In this document: piece by piece, positions 43,583 through 53,348 of the stretch
Position numbering within the stretch: position 1 is the stretch's first letter
Layout of the letters: each line of letters opens with the position of its first letter
DNA from: Marinilabiliales bacterium
GTDB lineage: Bacteria; Bacteroidota; Bacteroidia; Bacteroidales; PUMT01
Assembly: GCA_007695015.1 (NCBI GenBank)
Contig: REEN01000021.1
Coordinates: 1 to 64,000 of the forward strand
Direction of reading: 5' to 3'
Length of the DNA: 64,000 nucleotides
Notes under the pieces: generated by a model
Databases searched by the model: none
Told to the model about the DNA's origin: nothing
The model's input: only the letters and a program-made list of their open reading frames with translations
Position numbers and translations under genes: made by a program

Positions 43583-46500
43583 ATGAGCAAAAATTTTGTA
43601 TTCATACTGGCCGGACTACTGATCATGGCGACAGCACATGCCGGCGAAACACGCCTGCTCAGGCAGCCGGCGGCAAGCAGCGATCATATTGCATTCACCC
43701 ATGGCAGCAACATCTGGATAACCGGTCATGAGGGCGGCGAGGCCAGGCGGCTGACCAGCTTCCAGGGTGTGGAATCATTCCCGAAATTTTCGCCCGACGG
43801 CAGGTGGATAGCTTTCAGCGGACAATTCGGCGGAAGCACCGATGTTTATGTCATCTCTGTTGACGGCAGCGAGATGAAAAGGCTTACCTGGCACCCGGGT
43901 GCCGATATTGTCAGGGGCTGGAGCCCCGACGGCAGGGTTATCTTCACCTCGGCACGAAACAGCGCACCCAGCGGATACCCCCGGTTCTTCTCAGTGGGCT
44001 TTGATGAGGGGCTTCCTGAGCAACTCCCTATACCCCGCGGCTACAGGGGTGAATACTCACCCGACGGGCGTTATTTTGCCTATGAGCTGGTAAGGCCGTC
44101 GGACGAGGAGTGGCGCAACTACAGGGGCGGCCAGAACAGGCCGGTATGGGTGCTGGATATGTCGGACTATTCCCTGACCGAGCTTCCCCAGGAGGATAAC
44201 TCGCGCAACCAGTATCCGGTATGGATCGGCAATACCATCTATTTTTTGTCGGACAGGGACTATAGCATGAACCTGTACAGCTACGACACCGGCACCGGTG
44301 AGCTGGACCAGCTGACCTTCTACAGCGAATATGACATAAAGTACCTCAGCGCGGGGGGCGGAGTGCTCGTTTACGAGTATGGCGGCGACATATACAGGTT
44401 CGATCCCGGCACCCGGGAACCTGAAAAGCTCAGCATAACCGTGCGCGGTGACTTCCCCTGGGCAATGCCCGGATGGAAGAACGTGGGCAATTTCGTAACC
44501 AACGGATCACTCTCTCCCAGCGGTGTAAGGGCGGTGCTCGAGGCCCGGGGCGACATTTTCACCGTACCCGTGGAGAAAGGCGACTGGCGCAACCTGACCT
44601 CCTCCCCGGGAGTGAGGGCCAGGAACCCGGTGTGGAGCCCCTGCGGCGGTAATATTGCCTGGTTCTCAGATGAAACAGGCGACTACAGGCTGATGATCGG
44701 GGGACAGGACGGACTGGAAAAGGCGCGCGAGATAGAACTTCCCGAGCCCAACTTCGTATATACCCCGGCATGGAGCCCCGATTCAAAGTATATAATCTAT
44801 ACCGATGCCAACCTGAAACTCTGGCTCGTGGAGGTAGAGACGGGTAATGTAAGGTTTGTAGACCAGGACAGGTTCATCCATCCCCAGCGTACGATGGATC
44901 CCGTCTGGAGTCCCGATTCAAGATACATAGCATATGCGAAAAGGCTTCCCAACCAGTACCACGCCATAAAGGTGTGGTCGGTCGAAGATGACGAGGTGCT
45001 TCAGCTTACCGACGGCATGTCCGATGCAGTGTCGCCGGCATGGGACGCCTCAGGCAAATACCTGTGGTTCCTTGCAAGCACTAATTTCGGACTTAACACC
45101 GGGTGGCTCGATATGAGCGCCTACGAGAGGCCCGTTGAGAGGGCTGTTTACCTTATTGTGCTTGACGGCGAGGAGTCCTCCCCCCTGCTCCCCGAAAGCG
45201 ATGAGGAGAAACCCGGCAGCAACGGAAACAGCAAAAACGGTAGCAGCAACAACGAAAACAGTGACAACGGGGTCAGGGTAAAGATTGACATGGAAGGTAT
45301 TGACCAGAGGATACTCTCAATTGATGTACCCTCGAGAAATTACTCCAACCTGGCAACAGCAGGTGAAGGAATGGTCTTCTACATGGAGTTTGTTCCCGGA
45401 CAGGCAGGTCCAACACTTCACCTGTACGAGCTGGATAAGCGCGAAACAAGATCCTTTATGTCGCCCGTGCACTACTACAGCATATCGGCCAACGGCAACA
45501 AGCTGCTTTACAGGTCGGGCAGCCGGTGGGGCGTTGTCGACACCAAAGGGCGGCCCTCGCCAGGTGACGGACAGATCGATGTTTCAGGACTTCAGGCAAG
45601 GCACGACCCGGCAGAGGAGTGGCGCCAGATATTCAACGAGGCCTGGAGGATATACCGCGACTACCTTTACGTCCACAACTATCATGGAGCGGACTGGCAG
45701 GAGGTGTACAACAGGTACGAGCCTTTCGTGGAGCATGTAAAACACAGGGATGACCTGAACCATATACTCTCGATCATGGGCGGTGAGGTGTCAATGGGAC
45801 ACTCCTATGTGAGGGGTGGCGACTATCCCGATGTGCCGAGAACACCTGCCGGACTACTGGGAGCGGACCTGGAGCCCGACAATGGCAGGTACAGGATAAC
45901 CCGGATATTTACCGGTGAGAACTGGAACCCCGACCTGAGGGCTCCGCTCAGCGCACCGGGGGTGCAGGTCTCAGAAGGCGATTATATCCTGGCAATTGAC
46001 GGGGTTGACCTGAGAGTGCCGGTTAACCCCTACAGCCTGCTTGAGAACAAGGCAAACAAACAGACGGTGCTGCGTGTCAACAGCCGGCCCGTTGAAGAGG
46101 GCTCATGGCTGATCACTGTAGTTCCGGTATCCAGTGAGATGGGACTGAGAAGGCTTGCCTGGGTAGAAGACAACAGGCGCAAGGTGGATGAGCTGTCAGG
46201 CGGCAAACTTGCCTATGTATGGCTTCCCAATACGGGCCAGGCGGGTTATTCCTACTTCAACCGCTACTATTTTGCACAACAGCACAAGCAGGGGGCGGTG
46301 ATTGACGAGAGGTTCAACGGTGGCGGCTCGGCGGCCGACTACATGGTCGACATCATGGCCCGCAGCCTGCACGGCTTTTTCAATAACAGGATAGATCCCG
46401 ACCTTCCCTTCACCTCACCCGGGGCGGGAATATGGGGACCCAAGGTAATGATCATAAACGAACATGCCGGCTCGGGCGGCGACCTGCTGCCGTTCATGTT

Positions 46501-46828
46501 CAGGAAGATGGAGATAGGCCCGCTTGTAGGTACCACCACGTGGGGCGGACTTATAGGGATATGGGATTCCCCCACACTCATTGACGGAGGCGCCATGGTA
46601 CCCCCCAGGGGCGGGTTCTACAATGTTGACGGCGAATGGGATGTCGAAAACATCGGTGTGGCACCCGATATAGAGGTAGAAATGATCCCCGAAAAGGTGA
46701 TAAGGGGCCAGGACCCCCAGCTTGAGAGAGCTGTTGAAGAGGCACTCAGGCTGCTTGAAGAGGATCCTGTCAGGATACTTCCCGAGCCCGATCCACCTGT
46801 CAGGTACAGGCGCGCACCGTCAAGATAG
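43583..46828 (+). CDS. Tricorn-like S41 family protease, exported
   Basis: A 1081-residue protein with a signal peptide (FVFILAGLLIMATAHAG). Residues 30-560 form two beta-propellers with WSPD(S/G)-type blades; a low-complexity Ser/Asn/Gly/Glu linker follows near 540-565; a PDZ-like part is around 765-860; and the C-terminal S41 peptidase domain ends the chain. H740 (MGHSYV), S964 (AGSGGDLL) and E1022 (VENIGV) fall close to His746, Ser965 and Glu1023 of archaeal tricorn, a good indication of an active serine protease. It degrades peptides in the periplasm or at the surface. Met at 43583 starts the signal peptide. Confidence 0.9.
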   Translation: MSKNFVFILAGLLIMATAHAGETRLLRQPAASSDHIAFTHGSNIWITGHEGGEARRLTSFQGVESFPKFSPDGRWIAFSGQFGGSTDVYVISVDGSEMKRLTWHPGADIVRGWSPDGRVIFTSARNSAPSGYPRFFSVGFDEGLPEQLPIPRGYRGEYSPDGRYFAYELVRPSDEEWRNYRGGQNRPVWVLDMSDYSLTELPQEDNSRNQYPVWIGNTIYFLSDRDYSMNLYSYDTGTGELDQLTFYSEYDIKYLSAGGGVLVYEYGGDIYRFDPGTREPEKLSITVRGDFPWAMPGWKNVGNFVTNGSLSPSGVRAVLEARGDIFTVPVEKGDWRNLTSSPGVRARNPVWSPCGGNIAWFSDETGDYRLMIGGQDGLEKAREIELPEPNFVYTPAWSPDSKYIIYTDANLKLWLVEVETGNVRFVDQDRFIHPQRTMDPVWSPDSRYIAYAKRLPNQYHAIKVWSVEDDEVLQLTDGMSDAVSPAWDASGKYLWFLASTNFGLNTGWLDMSAYERPVERAVYLIVLDGEESSPLLPESDEEKPGSNGNSKNGSSNNENSDNGVRVKIDMEGIDQRILSIDVPSRNYSNLATAGEGMVFYMEFVPGQAGPTLHLYELDKRETRSFMSPVHYYSISANGNKLLYRSGSRWGVVDTKGRPSPGDGQIDVSGLQARHDPAEEWRQIFNEAWRIYRDYLYVHNYHGADWQEVYNRYEPFVEHVKHRDDLNHILSIMGGEVSMGHSYVRGGDYPDVPRTPAGLLGADLEPDNGRYRITRIFTGENWNPDLRAPLSAPGVQVSEGDYILAIDGVDLRVPVNPYSLLENKANKQTVLRVNSRPVEEGSWLITVVPVSSEMGLRRLAWVEDNRRKVDELSGGKLAYVWLPNTGQAGYSYFNRYYFAQQHKQGAVIDERFNGGGSAADYMVDIMARSLHGFFNNRIDPDLPFTSPGAGIWGPKVMIINEHAGSGGDLLPFMFRKMEIGPLVGTTTWGGLIGIWDSPTLIDGGAMVPPRGGFYNVDGEWDVENIGVAPDIEVEMIPEKVIRGQDPQLERAVEEALRLLEEDPVRILPEPDPPVRYRRAPSR

Positions 46829-46841
46829 GGTATAAACCGGT

Positions 46842-46880
46842 AACCCCGTTCGCATTCAGTGAACGGGGTTATTTTTTTTT
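46842..46880 (+). terminator. Rho-independent terminator after the S41 protease
   Basis: AACCCCGTTC (46842-46851) pairs perfectly with GAACGGGGTT (46861-46870) around a nine-base loop, then A and a run of nine T. It starts 14 bases after the stop codon. This is the best terminator in the window. Confidence 0.92.
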
Positions 46881-46970
46881 GGTGCCAGCTGAATGCCGGG
46901 CGCCATCCAAAATCTGAGGAAATTAACAGAAAAATCTTCTCATTTATTTTTAATTAGTCTAATTATGCCT

Positions 46971-46978
46971 TAATTTTG
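46971..46978 (+). promoter_or_regulatory. TAnnTTTG box upstream of the FISUMP gene
   Basis: TAATTTTG at 46971-46978 fits the Bacteroidota -7 box. It is preceded by an AT-rich stretch and lies 54 bases before the ATG at 47032. No clear TTTG at -33. Confidence 0.45.
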
Positions 46979-47031
46979 TTAGGAACATCCAACGGGATTG
47001 TTATTGCCGTACACATCAAAAAAATGTCACT

Positions 47032-48828
47032 ATGAGAAAACATCTGCTCTTATATGCGATTGCGGCTCTTGCTGTCCAGGTACTTACAGCACAGTCGCCG
47101 GCAGCCTTCCAATACCAGGCTGTAGTACGAAATTCAGCAGGAGAAGCCCTTATGAACAAGTCGGTATCTTTCCGGATGAGCATACTTCAGGGTGATGCTG
47201 AAGGAGAAGCTGTTTACACCGAGACCCACGACCAGGGCACAATGACCAGTCCGTTCGGTATGGTGACCCTGGAAATTGGGAGCGGACAAAGCACAGGATC
47301 GCTGTCAGAAGTTGACTGGTCAGCCGGCCCCTACTTTCTGAAAACCGAGCTAGACACTGAAGGCGGAGCAAACTTTATTCATACCGGAACTACCCAGTTA
47401 CTGTCGGTTCCCTATTCGATGTACGCCGAAAGGGCCGGATCGGTTTCTGTGGTGCGGGCCCCGGAAACCCATGACTCCGAAGAACCGGTATTCCAGGTGC
47501 AGAACAGGAATGGTGATGTGCTGTTCGCCGTTTATGAATCGGGGGTTGTGGTAAATATTGATGAAGATTCTCCGAAAGGCAGCAGGGCGGGATTTGCCGT
47601 GGGAGGTTTTTCCTCACAAAAGGATGAACCGCTCACAGATTATTTTACTGTTGAAAGAGACAACGTCAACATCTACCTGGATGATGATCCGACAAAGGGC
47701 ACAAGGGGAGGATTTGCAGTCGGCGGCTTCACCTCGCAAAAACAGGGGATGGAGCAGGATTTCATGCTCCTTACACCTGATAACATGTTTATATGGCTCG
47801 ACATGGATATGGCTGAAGCAAAAGGGACAAGGGGAGGATTTGCAGTAGGTGGATTCTCCAGGCAGAAACAGGGTATGGACGACATGAACGGTATGTCAGG
47901 AACAGTCGACTACCTTCGCGTAACGCCCGACAGTACAAGGCTGTGGTTTGACGACAGTTCAGGAAAGGGCACAAGGGGAGGATTCGCGGTAGGCGGATTT
48001 ACATCGCAAAAAACAGGCGAAACCCAGAGTTACCTCTCCGTTACCCCCCAGAGCTCAGGGTTTTTCATCGAAGCGCCGGAAACAAAACCAGATCCATTCG
48101 GGGGATTTTCGATATCCGGACTTGACACTGCCGGGGAGCTGAGAAATCTCCTCCAGGTAACCAGGGACACCACCTATATAGCAACTACTCTGCGGGCCAG
48201 GCGTTCCCTGGAGGTTGACGGCGACATAAACATCGGCGGAACGGTAGGTGAGCGCACCTTCATTGACGAGCGTGACGGCAATGAGTACAGGTGGGTACAG
48301 ATCGGCAACCAGATCTGGATGGCCGATAACCTGAGGTACGAGCCGGGTTCAAAGGTCTACAATGATGATACAGCTTTCGCGGAAATCTATGGTTTTCTTT
48401 ACCCGTGGTCAACAGCCAGCAATGATACCCCGAGCGATGAAAATCCCAGCCGGGTAAGGGGCATCTGTCCCGCGGGATGGCACCTTCCCAGTGAGTCAGA
48501 GTGGCAGGAAATGGCAAATTACCTGAGGGGTGCGGGTGTGGCCGGCGAAAAGCTTAAATCAAGCCGGTTATGGGACGGAACAAATGAATCGAGGTTTGAT
48601 GCCAGGCCGGGAGGGTATGGCTGGTATTCTGATTACGACTATGGATACTCCTATTCCGGTGAAGGGAACATGACAGGTTTCTGGACCACCACCCAGTCAG
48701 AGCCTGAGGGCACGGCCAATCACTACATGCGGCTGCAGGAGGGAGATACGGGTATCACTGCACAGTATTCATGGGACTCACCCGGTGATTATCAGCTCCA
48801 TTACGTGCGCTGCGTGAAAGACAGGTAG
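47032..48828 (+). CDS. Repeat-containing surface protein with FISUMP domain
   Basis: A 598-residue exported protein (signal peptide HLLLYAIAALAVQVLTAQS). Residues 25-150 resemble the beta-structured start of Bacteroidota tail-fibre-like proteins (FQYQAVVRNSAGEALMNKSV, then TTQLLSVPYSMYAE). Residues 182-355 hold five repeats, four of them with the core GTRGGFAVGGF(T/S)xQK, spaced 40-48 residues. Residues about 405-598 are a FISUMP (Fibrobacter succinogenes major paralogous) domain: DGNEYRWVQIGNQIWMADNLRY, GICPAGWHLPSESEWQ, YVRCVKD. The last part is also C-type-lectin-like in appearance. Adhesion or surface display is likely, not proven. Confidence 0.85.
   Translation: MRKHLLLYAIAALAVQVLTAQSPAAFQYQAVVRNSAGEALMNKSVSFRMSILQGDAEGEAVYTETHDQGTMTSPFGMVTLEIGSGQSTGSLSEVDWSAGPYFLKTELDTEGGANFIHTGTTQLLSVPYSMYAERAGSVSVVRAPETHDSEEPVFQVQNRNGDVLFAVYESGVVVNIDEDSPKGSRAGFAVGGFSSQKDEPLTDYFTVERDNVNIYLDDDPTKGTRGGFAVGGFTSQKQGMEQDFMLLTPDNMFIWLDMDMAEAKGTRGGFAVGGFSRQKQGMDDMNGMSGTVDYLRVTPDSTRLWFDDSSGKGTRGGFAVGGFTSQKTGETQSYLSVTPQSSGFFIEAPETKPDPFGGFSISGLDTAGELRNLLQVTRDTTYIATTLRARRSLEVDGDINIGGTVGERTFIDERDGNEYRWVQIGNQIWMADNLRYEPGSKVYNDDTAFAEIYGFLYPWSTASNDTPSDENPSRVRGICPAGWHLPSESEWQEMANYLRGAGVAGEKLKSSRLWDGTNESRFDARPGGYGWYSDYDYGYSYSGEGNMTGFWTTTQSEPEGTANHYMRLQEGDTGITAQYSWDSPGDYQLHYVRCVKDR
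47575..48120 (+). repeat. Five in-frame repeats of about 40-48 codons
   Basis: Repeat cores begin at 47575 (KGSRAGFAVGGF), 47695, 47821 and 47965 (all KGTRGGFAVGGF), with a decayed fifth copy (DPFGGFSISGL) near 48091. The core DNA (for example ggcacaaggggaggatttgc) is nearly identical between the three central copies, whereas the spacers differ in length and sequence. This is consistent with recent duplication or gene conversion of the core only. Confidence 0.9.
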
Positions 48829-48864
48829 CAGTTCACTGAGCGGCAGGCAGCAGCAGGCTGCCTG

Positions 48865-49842
48865 CTAATTTTCACCCCGGAGGGTGAGAGCATAAACATT
48901 CACTGTGCCATCGGCGCACGCAGCAGCCAGGAACCTTCCATCGGGACTGTAGGAGAGTTTCCTGACACCAGATCCGGGAAAGAGGATGTTCTGCACCTTG
49001 CCCTCCTCTGTATCCCACAGGATGATCCTTGCATCATTTCCTGCCGAAGCAAGAGTGGCGCCGTCAGGAGAGAAGGCGACTGCAAAAAGCCGGTCGGTAT
49101 GTTTCCTGAGGATGTGGCGTGCTTCCAGGGCGCCGGCATCCCATATGATCACCATACTGTCAAAGCCGGTTGATGCAATATGGCGGCCATCGGGGCTGTA
49201 CCTGACCCCCTTCAGGTCGCCCGTGTGCCCTTCAAGGTCGGCTATACGCGAACCTGTTGCCTTATCCCACAGTGAAACGAGGTTATCACGGCTGGCTGTG
49301 GCAATGACCGAACCGTCGGGTGAAAGGGTAAGATCACAAATCTTTTCATCATGCCCGCGGATACGGAACAGCTTTTCTGCTCTCTCCCTGTCCCAGCTGA
49401 TAAATGTAGAATCCCATCCGCATGACACAAAGCTCCTCCCCGAAGGATGTACCGAAACAGCCCTTACCCTGTCGGTGTGTCCCTCATAAGTGCGAAGCTC
49501 CTCACAGGGCATGAACGACCACAACTTCAGGTCGCCGTCAAAGCCGGCAGTGACTATCTGTGTGTCGCCGGGCAGGAACTCCGACTGGTACACCCAGGAT
49601 CCATGCCCTGCAAGCTCACATACCATTTCCCAGGAGTTCAGTGCATCGAAAACACGTGCAGTGCCGTCGGCACTCCCGGTAACCAGGTAACGGCTGTCGT
49701 GGCTGAAGCTAACCGATAGCACAACCTCATCGTGGGCCTGTATTCCGGTATTGCTCTCCCGGCCGCAGCCGGTCACAACAAACAGGATGAGAGTTACCAC
49801 TATCGCGCTTTGCTGTATGCGCAATGAAAACATATATTCCAT
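48865..49842 (-). CDS. WD40-repeat lipoprotein
   Basis: A 325-residue protein with a lipoprotein signal (ILFVVTGC). The rest is a single seven-bladed beta-propeller made of WD40 repeats; LKGVRYSPDGRHIASTGFDSMVIIWDAG is a good example, and nearly every blade has the GH...D...WD pattern. Such proteins are scaffolds or binding proteins; a substrate is not known. It lies 38 bases downstream of the sodium symporter and may be the last gene of the xyl operon. The Met at 49842 is chosen as the start of the signal. Confidence 0.85.
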   Translation of the reverse strand: MEYMFSLRIQQSAIVVTLILFVVTGCGRESNTGIQAHDEVVLSVSFSHDSRYLVTGSADGTARVFDALNSWEMVCELAGHGSWVYQSEFLPGDTQIVTAGFDGDLKLWSFMPCEELRTYEGHTDRVRAVSVHPSGRSFVSCGWDSTFISWDRERAEKLFRIRGHDEKICDLTLSPDGSVIATASRDNLVSLWDKATGSRIADLEGHTGDLKGVRYSPDGRHIASTGFDSMVIIWDAGALEARHILRKHTDRLFAVAFSPDGATLASAGNDARIILWDTEEGKVQNILFPGSGVRKLSYSPDGRFLAAACADGTVNVYALTLRGEN

Positions 49843-49880
49843 AATACTATCTCTAATTAAAGCGGTCAAAAAACGGGGCC

Positions 49881-51731
49881 CTACCAGAAGAAATAGTATA
49901 GCAACCCCACTATCAATATAATACCGGCAGCTCCGAAATTAAACGCATTACCCGTTTTGAACAGTTCCGGGTTTATATCAAATGATTTTTTATCAACCTT
50001 TTTCATCCTGGAGTTAAGGATGAAGATCATGCCAATAAAACCAAACCCGGTTGCAAGCATGAATATCGACTCAAATCCAAGGTGCGCCAGCGGGCCGGTA
50101 AACACAATACCGAGCATAAGAGTAATGATGCCAGCAATAACAAACCCGTAACCAGTATTTGTCATAAACCTTGCTTTCCTTCCTGCCGGCAGTGTGCCTT
50201 CAACAAGATTCCTGTCCCTGAGACTGACTATTGATGCTATAAAGACAAGCAGGATGAAGACATACCCCATTCGCAGTATAAAGGGCATTTCAGGGAAAAA
50301 TATCTTGATCAATATACCTGCAGGGATTGTAGCTATGGCGGTCCATAAGGCAGCCCGGGCAGTGGCCTGCTTCCAGAACAGCCCCATCCCGAATACCACT
50401 ACTACACCCGGATAGATATAGCCCGTGTACTCCTGGATATACTGGAATGCCTGATCCAGTCCCCCAAGCAACGGCCTTGCAGAAGCAACGGCAATTACCA
50501 GGGCGATAAAGGCAACAATACGCCCAACCTTGACAAGCTCCTTTTCTTTGGCTTCTTTCCTGAAGAAAGGCTTGTAAATATCCATGGTAAAAATTGTGGA
50601 AGTACTGTTTATCATGGCCGACAATGATGATACAATAGCCGCCACCAGTGCCGCAAAAGTGAGTCCCCGGATACCCGCCGGAACGAAATTCTTCAAAAGC
50701 CAGGGATAAGCCTCATCAGCCCGGCCTATCTCGCCAATGTATTCCCTTGACTCAAGAAGTTCCGGATGCTGAAACAATACATAAGCCGCAATTCCGGGGA
50801 GTATGACAATAACAGGTATAAGTATCTTCAGATATCCCGCAAAAATCAGTCCCCGTTTCGCATGCTGGATATTTTCTGCTGCAAGGCCCTTCTGAATGAT
50901 AAACTGGTTGAAACCCCAGTATCCCAGGTTGGTAAGCCACATGGCGCCAAATATAACAGCAAGACCGGGAAGGTCGTTGAATGCGTCTGTAAATCCTCCG
51001 GCACCATCGGGAACTATTGTATCCTTTGCTACGATCATCCCGAAATGAGATTCACCTGCCTTCTCGTAAATAACAGACAGGCCCTGAAAAATACCCTCAC
51101 CTCCCGAAACAGCATAGAGAGCAAGGACTGTAGTAACAAGTCCGCCGCCAATCAAAAAGAACACCTGCACCACATCGGTCCACGCCACTGCCTTAAGTCC
51201 GCCATAAATAGAATAAACAGCCGAAAAAGCAGCGAGTCCCAGAATACCCCACATCAGAGGAATACCCATGATACGATCCATAGCGAGCGCCCCCAGCCAG
51301 ATCACCGTTGTCAGGTTAACAAAAACGTAAACCAGCAGCCAGAAAACAGCAAAAGCAACACTTACACTCTTGTTATACCTGCTTTCGATAAACTGGGGCA
51401 TGGTATATATCCCCTTATCGAGAAACATGGGCAGGAAATATTTTCCGACTATGATCAGGACAATGGCAGCTATCCATTCATACGCGGCAATACCCAGGCC
51501 GATCCTGTATCCTGACCCGGACATGGCAATAAAGTGTTCAGCAGAGATGTTAGCTGCAATAAGCGATGCTCCTATCGCCCACCATTTAAGCGATCTGCTG
51601 GCCAGAAAATAGTCCTGCGAAGTTCGTTCAACTCCTTTCCTGGAACGGGATACATATAATCCTATACCAACTATCATCAATACATAAATGATGAAAACGA
51701 TATAGTCTATTAAATCAAATGCGGAGCCCAT
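49881..51731 (-). CDS. SSS-family sodium:sugar symporter, probably xylose
   Basis: A 616-residue inner-membrane protein with about 14-15 transmembrane segments. SAEHFIAMSGSGYRIGLGIAAYEW and the GGLKAVAWTDVVQVFFLIGGG segment are the SSS (SGLT-like) signatures. Direct placement 172 bases after xylA on the same strand supports xylose or xyloside import coupled to Na+. Sequence alone does not fix the sugar. Confidence 0.88.
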   Translation of the reverse strand: MGSAFDLIDYIVFIIYVLMIVGIGLYVSRSRKGVERTSQDYFLASRSLKWWAIGASLIAANISAEHFIAMSGSGYRIGLGIAAYEWIAAIVLIIVGKYFLPMFLDKGIYTMPQFIESRYNKSVSVAFAVFWLLVYVFVNLTTVIWLGALAMDRIMGIPLMWGILGLAAFSAVYSIYGGLKAVAWTDVVQVFFLIGGGLVTTVLALYAVSGGEGIFQGLSVIYEKAGESHFGMIVAKDTIVPDGAGGFTDAFNDLPGLAVIFGAMWLTNLGYWGFNQFIIQKGLAAENIQHAKRGLIFAGYLKILIPVIVILPGIAAYVLFQHPELLESREYIGEIGRADEAYPWLLKNFVPAGIRGLTFAALVAAIVSSLSAMINSTSTIFTMDIYKPFFRKEAKEKELVKVGRIVAFIALVIAVASARPLLGGLDQAFQYIQEYTGYIYPGVVVVFGMGLFWKQATARAALWTAIATIPAGILIKIFFPEMPFILRMGYVFILLVFIASIVSLRDRNLVEGTLPAGRKARFMTNTGYGFVIAGIITLMLGIVFTGPLAHLGFESIFMLATGFGFIGMIFILNSRMKKVDKKSFDINPELFKTGNAFNFGAAGIILIVGLLYYFFW

Positions 51732-51830
51732 TGTTATGAAATTTTATTTTATATGAATAATTACCCGTTCTGTTTAAAGTAATCTATTTGCAACATCTTA
51801 CCCGACCTTGATAACAGCAGGTTAAATAAA

Positions 51831-51872
51831 CCCCCATGCCTGCCGGAAAGATATAGCAGCAAAACATGGGGG
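51831..51872 (-). terminator. Possible hairpin terminator after xylA
   Basis: CCCCCATG at 51831-51838 and CATGGGGG at 51865-51872 can pair over eight bases with a 26-base loop. On the minus strand the stem follows the xylA stop by about 30 bases and is followed by TTTATTT. The loop is long and the T-run poor, so attenuation between xylA and the symporter is possible but weak. Confidence 0.4.
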
Positions 51873-51903
51873 ATATCAGCTTACTCGTTTAAACAGACAA
51901 GCA

Positions 51904-53235
51904 TTACAATATGTAATGATTCAGAATAGCCTCGTACAACTCCTGCCTGCCGCTCAACTGCTCGGGCTCGCCATTCTCAACTGCAAGTTTGCGCAGGTCT
52001 TCCAGCGTAAGCTTGCCCTGCTCAAACTCAGCACCTTTACCTGAGTCAAAGGACTTATAACGGTCAGCTCTCATCTTCTTGTAAGGTGACTTCTCAAGAA
52101 CATCGTATGCTACTTCCAGTGCCCTGGCAAAAACATCCATTCCTGCAATATGGGCTATAAACAGATCATCGAGATCAGTAGAGTTTCTCCTGGTCTTGGC
52201 ATCAAAATTAATACCTCCTGTTTTAAAACCTCCGGCTTCAATTATTACCAGCATGGTTTCAACAAGCTCATACAGGTTTATCGGGAACTGGTCGGTATCC
52301 CACCCGTTCTGGTAGTCACCCCTGTTGGCGTCGATGCTTCCCAGCAATCCGCTATCGGCAGCCACCTGCAACTCATGCTGGAAAGTATGGCCTGCAAGCG
52401 TAGCATGGTTAACCTCAATATTAAGCTTGAAATCACCCGCAAGTCCGTATTTATTCAGGAACCCTATAATAGCGGCAGCATCGTAATCATACTGGTGCTT
52501 GGTGGGCTCCATGGGCTTGGGCTCGATGAGGAAGGTGCCGTTAAAGCCGTTCTTCCTGCCATAGTCCCTTGCCATTGTCAGGAATCTTGCCATATGCTCA
52601 ACTTCCCTTTTCATATCGGTATTCAGCAGAGAGAAATATCCTTCCCTGCCTCCCCAGAACACGTAGTTCTCACCACCAAGAGCAACGGTGGCATCGATGG
52701 CATTCTTAACCTGGGTAGCGGCATGGGTTACAACGTTGAAGTCGGGGTTTGTGGCCGCCCCGTTCATGTACCTTGGATGGGAAAACAGGTTGGCCGTTCC
52801 CCAGAGCAGCTTCACACCTGAGGCCTTCTGCTTCTCCTTTGCATACTCAACCATTGCATGAAGTCTATTTTCGGATTCTTTAATGGTAGCGGCCTCATCA
52901 ACCAGATCGTAGTCATGGAAGCAGTAGAAGGGTATCCCCATCTTTGTTATGAACTCAAAAGCAGCATCCATCTTCTCCCTGGCCCTTACCATGGGATCGA
53001 AGCTGCCATTCCACGGGAAGACCTTCGTTCCCGGACCGAACGGGTCGCCTCCGGTGCCGCACAGGCTGTGCCAGTAAGCAACCGCAAACCTGAAGTGGTC
53101 TTTCATCTTCTTGCCTGCAACCACCTTGTTCTCATCATAAAACCTGTATGCCAGGGGGTTCCTGGATTTAGGGCCCTCATATTTAATCTTTCCTATGCCC
53201 TTGAAGTATTCCTTGTCACCTTTCAGATATTCCAT
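51904..53235 (-). CDS. xylA: Xylose isomerase
   Basis: A 443-residue protein, class II length. The catalytic His is H107 in YCFHDYD, with its Asp partner D110. Metal ligands sit in [18 protein letters not shown] and [19 protein letters not shown], both intact. It interconverts D-xylose and D-xylulose in the cytoplasm with divalent metal ions. It lies 113 bases downstream of xylB and 172 bases upstream of the SSS symporter, giving the order xylB-xylA-transporter. Confidence 0.97.
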   Translation of the reverse strand: MEYLKGDKEYFKGIGKIKYEGPKSRNPLAYRFYDENKVVAGKKMKDHFRFAVAYWHSLCGTGGDPFGPGTKVFPWNGSFDPMVRAREKMDAAFEFITKMGIPFYCFHDYDLVDEAATIKESENRLHAMVEYAKEKQKASGVKLLWGTANLFSHPRYMNGAATNPDFNVVTHAATQVKNAIDATVALGGENYVFWGGREGYFSLLNTDMKREVEHMARFLTMARDYGRKNGFNGTFLIEPKPMEPTKHQYDYDAAAIIGFLNKYGLAGDFKLNIEVNHATLAGHTFQHELQVAADSGLLGSIDANRGDYQNGWDTDQFPINLYELVETMLVIIEAGGFKTGGINFDAKTRRNSTDLDDLFIAHIAGMDVFARALEVAYDVLEKSPYKKMRADRYKSFDSGKGAEFEQGKLTLEDLRKLAVENGEPEQLSGRQELYEAILNHYIL

Positions 53236-53348
53236 AATCGATTTTTTTGGTTATAATTATTGTTTTTGTTGTTACTATATCAATGATCAATTAATCCTGG
53301 TGCCTGCCATGCGAAAAACACCTTCCTGTTTGATTAACATGGCCCGCT

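Noticed and set aside
47575-48120. Evenly spaced repeats considered as a CRISPR array
   Set aside because: Repeats are in frame within one protein, spacers vary in length and encode ordinary protein, and there are no cas genes.
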